Of a DNA stretch of 6,436 nt, positions 1-6,259 are shown one piece after another. Position numbers and translations under genes: made by a program. The number at the start of each line of letters is the position of its first letter. Within the stretch, counting starts at the first letter, position 1. The stretch is from an uncultured Bacillota bacterium (GTDB taxonomy: Bacteria; Bacillota; Clostridia; Peptostreptococcales; Anaerovoracaceae), in the NCBI GenBank assembly GCA_946546075.1, contig CAMNNV010000075.1, positions 1-6,436 of the forward strand. Reading direction: 5' to 3'. The notes beneath the pieces were generated by a model. It worked only from the letters and a program-made list of their open reading frames with translations, had not been told where the DNA came from and made no database searches.

Positions 1-7
1 CAGAAAA

Positions 8-13
8 TAGAAT
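8..13 (+). promoter_or_regulatory. Possible -10 box of the S-box transcript
   Basis: TAGAAT matches the sigma-A -10 consensus TATAAT at five of six positions. It lies where it would start a transcript near position 20, just ahead of the aptamer. The -35 box would fall before the window, so the promoter cannot be confirmed. The surrounding sequence is A/T-rich, so the match may be chance. Confidence 0.35.
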
Positions 14-24
14 AATTATTTGAA

Positions 25-120
25 CCATAGAGAGCACGTTAGGGACAGGCCCGATGATCGTGCAGCAACCTGCCGGGATGGCAAGGTGCTAAAGCCTGAG
101 CGATGGGAACAAAAGATGAG
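25..120 (+). promoter_or_regulatory. S-box (SAM-I-like) riboswitch aptamer
   Basis: The conserved S-box landmarks occur in order: AGAGA at 29-33 (J1/2-like); the P2 arm GCACG (34-38) pairing with CGTGC (59-63) around the AGGGACAGGCCCGATGA core (41-57); GCAACC (65-70); a P3 stem CCTGCC (69-74) with GGCAAGG (80-86) carrying one bulged A; GGTGCTAAA (85-93); a P4-like CC...GG element; and AAAGATGAG at 112-120 as the 3' P1 strand. The family binds S-adenosylmethionine and normally turns genes off when SAM is abundant. The 5' P1 strand is poor: only CAT (25-27) clearly pairs with ATG (116-118), where a typical member has 6-8 pairs. The class is confident; the exact ligand is assumed from the family. 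It controls the amidohydrolase gene at 182. Confidence 0.85.
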
Positions 121-128
121 TCCCGTCG
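101..128 (+). promoter_or_regulatory. Antiterminator pairing of the riboswitch
   Basis: CGATGGGA at 101-108 can pair over eight positions, one of them G-U, with TCCCGTCG at 121-128. That segment is the 5' arm of the terminator. The same octamer recurs at 132-139 as the terminator's 3' arm, so the two pairings exclude each other. Since 101-108 lies in the P4/J4-1 part of the aptamer, ligand-stabilised folding should sequester it and let the terminator form. Without ligand the antiterminator lets transcription continue. The pairing is seen directly; the switching direction is inferred from the S-box family. Confidence 0.7.
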
Positions 129-147
129 CAACGATGGGACTTTTTTT
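119..147 (+). terminator. Riboswitch-controlled intrinsic terminator
   Basis: AGTCCCGTCG (119-128) and CGATGGGACT (132-141) form a ten-pair stem with one G-U pair and a CAA loop. A run of seven T residues (141-147) follows at once. This is a textbook intrinsic terminator placed directly behind the aptamer and 34 nt before the gene's start codon, as in S-box expression platforms acting on transcription. Confidence 0.88.
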
Positions 148-181
148 GATGCGCTCTTTGTGGAAACGAAAGGAGCGCAAA

Positions 182-841
182 ATGAAAAACCTTATCATCC
201 ACGTACCACACACTTCCATGTACATCCCGGAAGAATACAGCAGGACCGCACTTATCCCGCGACACGAACTGGAAGAAGAAGCCCGCTTCATGTGTGACAC
301 CGGCATCCTGCAGCTGATTCCCGCAGCCTTTGCGAAAAACGCCATCGTTTTTCCGTACTCGAGACTGTACTGCGATGTGGAGAGATTTCGGGATGGGACA
401 GAGCCCATGGAAAAGCTCGGCATGGGATACATCTACACCCATGACAGCCGAGGCCGGGAGATGTTCCGGCCAACAGAGGAGCACCGGGTTGCTGTATCAA
501 AGATCTATGATGAGCACCACAAAATGCTCAATAAGGAAGCGAGCCGGATCCTGGAGGAATGCGGGAGTTGCCTGATCATCGACCTGCACTCCTTCGGCGA
601 CGAGCAGGTGCAAAGGATGTTCGGTCTCACGGATCTGCCGGATGTCTGCATCGGAACGGAGCCGGGTCATTACGATCCGGATCTGACGGAGCACATTCTG
701 GATCTGTGCCGCAGTCTTGGCCTTAAGACGGCCATCAACTTCCCGTACAAAGGCTCGCTGGTCCCAACCAAGTTCTTCGGGCGCAAGGACACCGGCATCG
801 TCTCGATCATGCTGGAGATCAACAAAAGGATACTCGCGTGA
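182..841 (+). CDS. N-formylglutamate amidohydrolase-family protein
   Basis: The predicted product has 219 residues. The family (HutG-like, Pfam FGase) is a zinc-peptidase-like fold that hydrolyses N-formylglutamate, or related N-formyl amino acids, to formate and the free amino acid in the cytoplasm. Visible family motifs are VPHTS (H10), SRL then CDVERF (60-69), an HH pair (112-113), IIDLHSF (132-138) with the metal-ligand-type D-x-H, and a C-terminal MLEINKR (210-216) with E212. No signal peptide or membrane segment is seen. I chose the ATG at 182 because AAAGGAG (169-175) sits six bases upstream. The frame is open back to 20, but that stretch is the riboswitch and terminator. The gene stands alone, not among histidine-degradation genes. 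S-box control suggests a methionine-related role, for example releasing methionine from N-formylmethionine; this is inference. Family confidence is high, substrate uncertain. Confidence 0.88.
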   Translation: MKNLIIHVPHTSMYIPEEYSRTALIPRHELEEEARFMCDTGILQLIPAAFAKNAIVFPYSRLYCDVERFRDGTEPMEKLGMGYIYTHDSRGREMFRPTEEHRVAVSKIYDEHHKMLNKEASRILEECGSCLIIDLHSFGDEQVQRMFGLTDLPDVCIGTEPGHYDPDLTEHILDLCRSLGLKTAINFPYKGSLVPTKFFGRKDTGIVSIMLEINKRILA

Positions 842-852
842 CAGCAGGAACC

Positions 853-884
853 AAAAAACCAGGTCACTAAGGCCTGGTTTTCTC
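853..884. terminator. Bidirectional terminator between convergent genes
   Basis: AAAACCAGG (855-863) and CCTGGTTTT (873-881) form a perfect nine-pair stem around a nine-base loop. On the + strand the hairpin ends in TTTTCT, 12 bases after the amidohydrolase stop. On the minus strand it ends in six Ts (858-853), shortly after the aldolase stop at 886. It can therefore end transcription from both sides of the convergent junction. Confidence 0.9.
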
Positions 885-885
885 G

Positions 886-1767
886 TTATTCCTCTCTCAT
901 CGTGACTTCGCCTCTCGGAAGTCCGGAAGGCTGCGGCGTGAACGCCTTACCTTTGCTTCCGGTGATCTCGATCTGTTCCTTGATGAAGGCCTTGACAGAT
1001 TCCAGCACAAGCGGCCAGAAGTCATACAGATCGTTCCCCTTGAGGTCTGCTTTTATGATGTCTCTATTGACATGCGTCATGATATCGTTGCAGACATTGA
1101 CTTTGTTGATGCCCAGCCTGCAGGCTTTTCTGATGTTCTCCGTTCCGGTTCCTGAACTTCCGTGGAGCACCAGGGGAGCACCGGTTTTTTCCTTTATCGC
1201 TTTGAGTCTCTCAAAGTCGATGTGGGGTGTTCCGCTATACGCGCCGTGAGCCGTTCCGATGGCGACGGCACAGGCATCGATTCCTGTCTGCTCTATGAAA
1301 TACTTCGCCTCTTCCGGATCAGTGAGGCTGTCTGCTGCAGCGTCGTATTCTGCACCCTGTCCTACGTGTCCGATCTCCGCTTCCACTGAGATCCCGAGAG
1401 GCGCCGCAAGCTCGACGGCCTTTCTCACCTGAGCAATGTTTTCTTCCAAAGGAAGGCTGGATCCGTCATACATCACGGAAGTCATGCCTGCTCTGATCGC
1501 AGCGGAAACTTCTTTCATGTTCTTGCCGTGATCCAGATGGACAGCTACGGGAACGCGGGCCTGTCTTGCGAGAAACTGTGCGATCCCTGCTGTTACTCTG
1601 ATATCTTTCGTCGTAGGATACGCAACTGCAAGGATGATCGGTGAATCCATATCCTCCGCCGCTTCAATGCACGCTCTGGCATCGATTTCTGAGAAAATAT
1701 CAGGTGATATCACCGCATAGTTTCCTCTATTTGCTTCATCCAGTATTGACTTCATTGATACCAGCAT
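886..1767 (-). CDS. Class II (zinc) ketose-bisphosphate aldolase
   Basis: The predicted product has 293 residues, near the usual 280-310 for the FbaA/GatY/KbaY family. These enzymes reversibly join dihydroxyacetone phosphate to an aldehyde in the cytoplasm. Family motifs are HLDHG (77-81; D79 proton donor, H80 zinc ligand), DGSSLPLEEN (101-110), VEAEIGHVG (128-136), GTAHG (171-175; H174 zinc ligand) and LHGSSG (201-206; H202 zinc ligand). The N-terminal P-A-F-N-x-x-N-x-E motif of relatives is replaced by I-S-P-D-I-F-S-E-I (20-28), and the usual N-V-x-T-(D/E) near the C-terminus reads NVCND (224-228). Acceptor specificity may therefore differ from fructose or tagatose bisphosphate. AAGGAG, eight bases before the ATG, overlaps the DhaK stop, which lies 12 bases upstream. 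It is the last gene of the operon, before the shared terminator. The aldolase class is secure; the substrate is not. Confidence 0.92.
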   Translation of the reverse strand: MLVSMKSILDEANRGNYAVISPDIFSEIDARACIEAAEDMDSPIILAVAYPTTKDIRVTAGIAQFLARQARVPVAVHLDHGKNMKEVSAAIRAGMTSVMYDGSSLPLEENIAQVRKAVELAAPLGISVEAEIGHVGQGAEYDAAADSLTDPEEAKYFIEQTGIDACAVAIGTAHGAYSGTPHIDFERLKAIKEKTGAPLVLHGSSGTGTENIRKACRLGINKVNVCNDIMTHVNRDIIKADLKGNDLYDFWPLVLESVKAFIKEQIEITGSKGKAFTPQPSGLPRGEVTMREE

Positions 1768-1779
1768 TTCGTAATCTCC

Positions 1780-2781
1780 TTACCTGTTTGAGTAGACCGG
1801 GCAGCTGCAAGGAGCATCCCAAAGTCTCTTCAGTTCTTCGTTTGCTTTGCAGATGGAAATCGTGACTCCGCCTGCTTCCTGTGTCGTTACCATGTTTGCT
1901 GCTGTTCCTGAATATACCTTAACCCCTTTTGATTCAAGATATTTGCAGACATCGTGGTATACGATGGACATTTCCATCATCGTAGTACCGCCCATGCCTG
2001 TAACGAGGGCAAGGACTTCTTCGCCTTCACACGGCATATCGTCCAGCATCATCTGTACAGCCTGGCTTACCATGTCATAGGACTTCCCGAATTTGATGTT
2101 TACAGCGCCGCCTTCACCGTGGGTGCCTGCACCAATGTTTGCCACATCATCAGGCAGTTCCATCATTGGAAGTCCTGTCTGAGGATGTGTACCTCCTCCC
2201 AGAGCGATGGAGATGGATCTTGTCACATCTCTTGTTTCGTTGAATACCCTGACGCACTCTTCGAGAGATGCGCCTTCTTCTGCCAGGGCACCTGCAGCCT
2301 TTGTAGGGAAGAAAATGCCTGCGACACCGCGTCTTTCTTCTTCACTTCCCTTCGGAGCGGATGCTACGTCGTCATAGTGGATGACACCCTCGATGTTGAT
2401 GCCTGCAGCCTTTGCTTTGCGGACCGCCAGCTGGCCGTTCATGACGTCTCCTGCGTGGTTTGCGATCGTAAGCAGGATCGGGCTTCCATCGTCGATTTCT
2501 TTGATAGCCTGGAGCAGCTTCTTGCCTGACTGAGCAGCAAATACGTCGCCCAGGGAAACCAGGTCATAGAGACCGTATCCGATCTGTCCAGGTGTTCCCG
2601 GTTCATGTCCGCCACCATTTCCGATGACGAGTTTTACTTTGCCCTGCTCTTTCGGAACAGTCCTGGTCATGTTGTGAGTGCCTTCTTTTAACTGGATGTA
2701 CCTCTTGTTGGCAAGAACGTAACCTTCCAGAGTTTCGGTCATGATATCTTCTACATTGTTCAGGAATTTTTTCATCTTCAT
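1780..2781 (-). CDS. dhaK: Dihydroxyacetone kinase-type subunit DhaK, divergent
   Basis: The predicted product has 333 residues against 356 in E. coli DhaK, lacking an insertion near residue 250. DhaK binds short ketoses through a hemiaminal bond to a histidine and receives phosphate from the DhaL nucleotide. Conserved sites, numbered from the ATG at 2781: GNGGGHEP (54-61) with H59; NHAGDVMNG (108-116) with D112; RRGVAG (150-155); GAGTHGEGG (217-225) with the covalent-type H221; and LWDAP near the C-terminus. The lysine just before N-Y-T-G-D in E. coli (K104, contacting dihydroxyacetone) is alanine here (A107), and SGGGSGHEP has become IGNGGGHEP. The ATG overlaps the DhaL stop (TGATG) with no clear ribosome site, indicating translational coupling. 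A GTG at 2784 and an ATG at 2775 are alternative starts. A non-catalytic DhaQ-type paralogue is possible, but the adjacent dhaL favours a kinase. Confidence 0.88.
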   Translation of the reverse strand: MKMKKFLNNVEDIMTETLEGYVLANKRYIQLKEGTHNMTRTVPKEQGKVKLVIGNGGGHEPGTPGQIGYGLYDLVSLGDVFAAQSGKKLLQAIKEIDDGSPILLTIANHAGDVMNGQLAVRKAKAAGINIEGVIHYDDVASAPKGSEEERRGVAGIFFPTKAAGALAEEGASLEECVRVFNETRDVTRSISIALGGGTHPQTGLPMMELPDDVANIGAGTHGEGGAVNIKFGKSYDMVSQAVQMMLDDMPCEGEEVLALVTGMGGTTMMEMSIVYHDVCKYLESKGVKVYSGTAANMVTTQEAGGVTISICKANEELKRLWDAPCSCPVYSNR

Positions 2782-3416
2782 CACGCTTTCTGTTCTTTTA
2801 TAAAATCGCTCATGGCTCTGATGATCTTTGACATCGTAACGGATCCGGCATCTACATAGCCAAGGGACTCTTCCTGCAGGAACTTCGCTCTGCCCTTCTT
2901 GGCAACCATGTTAGCAGTTGCTTTCGATCCTGCCTCTGCAGCGTCTGCCGCCTTGCTGATGCATTCGCTCAGGGTGAGGCCTTCGTCCATTGCTGCTTTG
3001 TATGCGTCACATGCTGGTGAAAGTGCATCGATCAGAGTTCTGTCGCCTTCTGTTGCTCCACCGACCATCTTGATTTCTTCGAGGCCTGCGCTCAGCAGTG
3101 TATAGAAATCTTCTGTGTCCAGTTCTTCCTTATCATCCATTGCTTCTGCTCCGCCTGTGAACAGTCCGCCAAGGATCAGGCCGATTGCTCCGCCCATATT
3201 GTCAGCCAGTTCGTCACCTGCAGCTTCCAGAGCTTCTCTAGGGGAGCTGAAATCTGCGTCTTCCAGCATGGTCTTCACTGCGGAGAAGCCTCTCTCCACA
3301 GTGAAACCATGATCTCCATCACCCACGTAACTATCCAGCTTGCAAAGTTCTTCTTTTGAATCGATTGCCATTTGACTGATCGCATCCAACATCTTGATCA
3401 TTTCTGCTGTATTCAT
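2781..3416 (-). CDS. dhaL: Dihydroxyacetone kinase-type subunit DhaL, divergent
   Basis: The 211-residue product matches the DhaL length of about 210. DhaL is the all-helical nucleotide-binding subunit that passes phosphate to the ketose held by DhaK. The magnesium-binding aspartates stand in LDSYVGDGDHG (27-37: D28, D33, D35). Other family landmarks are GGAIGLILGGLF (75-86), GGATEGDRTLIDALSPA (119-135), KKGRAKFL (173-180) and GYVDAGSVT (186-194). The usual G-G-x-S-G-P-L nucleotide loop reads G-G-A-I-G-L-I, and D-P-G reads D-A-G, so nucleotide handling may be altered. AAGGAG lies about seven bases before the ATG, and the gene begins 31 bases after the aminotransferase stop. No DhaM phosphotransferase is present in the window, so the phosphate may come from ATP or from a distant DhaM. 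Confidence 0.9.
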   Translation of the reverse strand: MNTAEMIKMLDAISQMAIDSKEELCKLDSYVGDGDHGFTVERGFSAVKTMLEDADFSSPREALEAAGDELADNMGGAIGLILGGLFTGGAEAMDDKEELDTEDFYTLLSAGLEEIKMVGGATEGDRTLIDALSPACDAYKAAMDEGLTLSECISKAADAAEAGSKATANMVAKKGRAKFLQEESLGYVDAGSVTMSKIIRAMSDFIKEQKA

Positions 3417-3447
3417 GGTTTTTCTCCTTATTGATTGCTTAATGAGT

Positions 3448-4803
3448 TTATGCTAAACCCTCTGCAGCCATCTGCTTCAAAGCGTCCTCGGCTGCTTCGA
3501 GTGTCCACTGTACGTCTTCGTCTGTCAGTACGAAGCACATGAGCCAACGGTTTTCAGGAAGGATCAGAACGCCGTTGTTCTCCATCAGAGTACGGAATCT
3601 TGCATTCTGCTCAGGGCTTCTGTCTTCGATCTCATCGAATGTGTAAACCGGCTTACGTCCGCCGTCTACGCCGAAAATCGTGTAGAAGCATCCAGGGTTC
3701 TCTGTGATTCTTACTTTGAATCCGTACTTGGCAGCCAGATCTACGATACCGTCCATGATCTGCTCCTGCTTAGCGTACATATCCTTGTACATCTGACCGT
3801 CATTTCTAGTCAGGATGTCGATTGTTGTTGCTGCTGCTCTCTGTGCAAGAGGCCATCCATTGAATGTACCTGCTGCCAGAACGTTCTGCTCAGGAAGAAC
3901 TCTCATGACTTCGTCAACACCTGCTACGAATGCGGAAGCAACGCCGCCTGCGAACATCTTACCGAATGTTGCCAGATCTGGTTTGACTCCGAACAGTTCC
4001 TGAGCTCCACCAGGACCTACTCTGAATCCTGTGAGGACTTCGTCCATGCTCATTACTACGTTGTACTTCGTGCAGAGTTCTCTGATCTTTTCGATGAAGC
4101 CAGGCTTAGGCTGGATCGAGAATCCATTGATCGGAACTGCTTCGAAGTGGCAGATCGCGATCAGATGTCCGTAGTTCTTGAAAGTATCTTCGAGGATATC
4201 GAAGTCGTTGAACGGGATAACCAGTGTTTCTTCTCTTGCAACTTCACTGAGTCCAGGGCACCATGAGTGGTCATCTTCTTTTACTGTCATAACTGGCATG
4301 CCGCTTGGTGAAGGGTTGTAGTCTCCGCCGAATACGTTGTCGATCCATCCGTGGAAGCATTCGCCAAACTTGAGGATCATCTTCTTGCCGGTGTATGCTC
4401 TTGCGATTCTGATAGCTACCTGTACTGCCTCTGTTCCTGTCATTGCCATCTTGATACGATCAGCATTTGGAACGTTCTTTCTGATCAGCTTACCGAGCTT
4501 GATATCGTCTTCTGAGAAGAAGAAGCTTGATGTAGGCTGCGTTCTGATAAGATCTACGAGTGCCTCTGAGAGTTCAGGGTGAACTGCGCCGAGAGCTGTA
4601 GGACCGTATGAAATGCAGTAGTCGATATATTCATTGCCGTCTACGTCATAAAGTCTTGCACCTTTACCGTGATCGATGAACATTCTGTAGTTCTGTGCGC
4701 TGACCTTGATTCTCATATTTGAGTGTGCTACAGGAAAGTAATCCAGAAATTCTTTTGTCATAGCTTTGCTCTTAGGGCAATCGTTTTTCTTTTTCATAAT
4801 CAT
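3448..4803 (-). CDS. Class III PLP aminotransferase, glutamate-1-semialdehyde aminomutase-like
   Basis: The predicted product has 451 residues. Class III (fold type I) aminotransferases move an amino group, often a terminal amine, to a keto acid through pyridoxal phosphate. Visible motifs are MTGTEAVQVAIRIARAYTG (121-139, phosphate-binding turn), CFHGW (149-153), E221...N226, MDEVLTGFRVGPGGAQE (253-269; D254 contacts the PLP nitrogen), ATFGKMFAGG (278-287; K282 is the Schiff-base lysine) and AGTFNGWPLA (311-320). The EVLTGFRVGPGGAQE block resembles HemL, but no other heme gene is nearby and the setting is a catabolic operon, so a heme role is unlikely. I chose the ATG at 4803 because AAGGAGG (4819-4813) lies nine bases upstream. 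The frame stays open to 4968, but that extension overlaps the permease gene and shows no family similarity. The fold is secure; amino donor and acceptor are unknown. Confidence 0.9.
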   Translation of the reverse strand: MIMKKKNDCPKSKAMTKEFLDYFPVAHSNMRIKVSAQNYRMFIDHGKGARLYDVDGNEYIDYCISYGPTALGAVHPELSEALVDLIRTQPTSSFFFSEDDIKLGKLIRKNVPNADRIKMAMTGTEAVQVAIRIARAYTGKKMILKFGECFHGWIDNVFGGDYNPSPSGMPVMTVKEDDHSWCPGLSEVAREETLVIPFNDFDILEDTFKNYGHLIAICHFEAVPINGFSIQPKPGFIEKIRELCTKYNVVMSMDEVLTGFRVGPGGAQELFGVKPDLATFGKMFAGGVASAFVAGVDEVMRVLPEQNVLAAGTFNGWPLAQRAAATTIDILTRNDGQMYKDMYAKQEQIMDGIVDLAAKYGFKVRITENPGCFYTIFGVDGGRKPVYTFDEIEDRSPEQNARFRTLMENNGVLILPENRWLMCFVLTDEDVQWTLEAAEDALKQMAAEGLA

Positions 4804-4837
4804 GTCGAAGTTCCTCCTTGTGCATTGTATTGTTTGT

Positions 4838-4866
4838 GGGGCGCAGGTCACATGATCTGCGGCCCC
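4838..4866 (-). other. Intercistronic RNA hairpin between permease and aminotransferase
   Basis: On the minus strand, GGGG-C-CGCAG pairs with CTGCG-CCCC across a ten-base loop, giving nine mostly G-C pairs with one bulged C. No T run follows, so it is not a standard terminator. It lies in the 97-base gap, 18 bases before the strong ribosome site of the aminotransferase. It could act as an mRNA-stability or processing element that sets the permease-to-enzyme ratio; that role is inference. Confidence 0.6.
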
Positions 4867-4900
4867 TACGTTAATGTTTCTTTTCAGTTTATTATTCGTG

Positions 4901-6256
4901 TTAGCCTTCCATCTCGATGCTTCCGGAATCGATGCTTTCTCTGAAGTTCTTATTCGTCTTGTATCCAATCGTCAGGTACAGGATTCCTACGATCGTCCAG
5001 CAGATACCTACTGTCAGCGTGATCTTAGCCAGGCTGCAGATCACGACTACGATACTTACTGCTGCGAGACCAGGAATCAGCAGGTTGCGGAAGATCTTCT
5101 TCTCTTTCTTTCTGATCCAGAAGTATGTGATCATTGAAATGTTAACGAAGAGGAATGCTACACATCCGCCGTATGAGATCAGCTCTGCTGTTACTTCCCA
5201 AGGGATGAACAGTGCGCCTGAAGTACATACTACGAATACGAACAGGATACTGAAGATCGGTGTCTCTGTCTTAGGATGCAGCTTTGAGAATGCCTTCGGG
5301 ATCGCTCCGTTTCTACCCATGCTGTAGAGGATACGGCTTGAGATCGTGAAGAAGGACATGATGCAGGCCAGGATACTGATGTTCTGGATCACTACGAGGA
5401 TCGCTGCGAATGTCGGACTTGTGAAGATCTCGAGCATATACATGTAAGCTGTATCGAACTTATCTTCTGGGATCGTCTGCCAATCCATAACGGCTCCCAT
5501 AAGGTATGTACTTGTGATAAGGAAGAATTCCTGGATGAGTACAGCGATCAGGACTGCCTTACTCATCTTCTTCGGTGTCATTGTCGTTTCTTCTGTCAGA
5601 GTTGTCATGCCGTCAAATCCCAGCATAGCCATGAATGCGATGGCTGTTCCGTTGAGGACTCCGCCCCACATGATCTTGTCCGGATCATATACAGCGCTCT
5701 GATGGAACAGGTTTACTCCGTTGGCGAACATATCTTTTACTGCGCCGAATTCCAGGATGAGAACTACCAGGAATGCTGCGATACCAATGATGATCTGGAT
5801 CGCGGTACTGAGCTTCAGGCCGATGATACATGCTGCTGTGATCAGCACTGAGAAGATGAGCACCCATACAGGTTCCGGAATGCCGAAGATCTCTGTGAAG
5901 TACATAGCGTTCAGATAAAGTGTGAACATCGGTACTACACCGTAGTCGATGAGCAGGACCCAACCAACCAGGAATCCGATCTTAGGACCAAGTCCCTTCG
6001 TTGTATAAGCATAAGCACTTCCTGTCTCCGGGAATGTCTGTACCATCTTCATATAGGAAAGTACTGACAGGAACATGATGCATGCTGCAATTAAGAATGA
6101 AAGATAGCAGTAGCCGTTTGACATTGGCTGAAGGATAGGGAAGTAGGTCATTCCACCGCCCGGTCCCATAGCGAGTACTCCGAAGAATACTACCGGCCAG
6201 AACCCTATGGTTCGTTTCAGACCGCTTTCGTTGAGCGTAACGTTATTGTCGTTCAT
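4901..6256 (-). CDS. APC-family amine/amino acid permease, PuuP-like
   Basis: The predicted product has 451 residues, mostly hydrophobic with about twelve membrane helices, so it is an inner-membrane transporter. It belongs to the APC superfamily, which imports amino acids or polyamines with H+ or Na+ or by exchange. Motifs from the N-terminus are GPGGG in the first helix (31-35, unwound substrate-binding type), FPETGSAYAY (75-84), GFLVGWVLLIDYGVVPM (94-110), LGFDGMTTLTEET (212-224) and GRNGAIPKAF (314-323). The GFLVGW...LIDY...PM block and LGFD..TTL.EET closely recall E. coli PuuP, a putrescine importer. AAAGGAGG (6270-6263) lies three bases before an ATG at 6259 and six before the ATG at 6256; the second spacing is better. 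It is the first operon gene, so its substrate probably enters the pathway below it. Polyamine, amino-alcohol and amino acid are all possible. Confidence 0.9.
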   Translation of the reverse strand: MNDNNVTLNESGLKRTIGFWPVVFFGVLAMGPGGGMTYFPILQPMSNGYCYLSFLIAACIMFLSVLSYMKMVQTFPETGSAYAYTTKGLGPKIGFLVGWVLLIDYGVVPMFTLYLNAMYFTEIFGIPEPVWVLIFSVLITAACIIGLKLSTAIQIIIGIAAFLVVLILEFGAVKDMFANGVNLFHQSAVYDPDKIMWGGVLNGTAIAFMAMLGFDGMTTLTEETTMTPKKMSKAVLIAVLIQEFFLITSTYLMGAVMDWQTIPEDKFDTAYMYMLEIFTSPTFAAILVVIQNISILACIMSFFTISSRILYSMGRNGAIPKAFSKLHPKTETPIFSILFVFVVCTSGALFIPWEVTAELISYGGCVAFLFVNISMITYFWIRKKEKKIFRNLLIPGLAAVSIVVVICSLAKITLTVGICWTIVGILYLTIGYKTNKNFRESIDSGSIEMEG

Positions 6257-6259
6257 CAT

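Noticed and set aside
20..181. N-terminal extension of the amidohydrolase frame back to position 20
   Set aside because: It would translate the S-box aptamer and terminator, has no family similarity and no ribosome site. AAAGGAG before the ATG at 182 fits better.
1954..2529. 191-residue + strand open frame opposite dhaK
   Set aside because: It is antisense to a clear DhaK-family gene, rich in Cys and His with no recognisable motif, and has no ribosome site: a shadow frame.
3448..4803. Heme-biosynthesis HemL
   Set aside because: Sequence motifs resemble HemL, but the operon has a transporter, kinase and aldolase and no heme genes, so a catabolic aminotransferase is more likely.
4804..4968. 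Longer start for the aminotransferase, adding 55 residues
   Set aside because: It overlaps the permease gene and the intercistronic hairpin, the added residues are unlike the family, and AAGGAGG marks the ATG at 4803.
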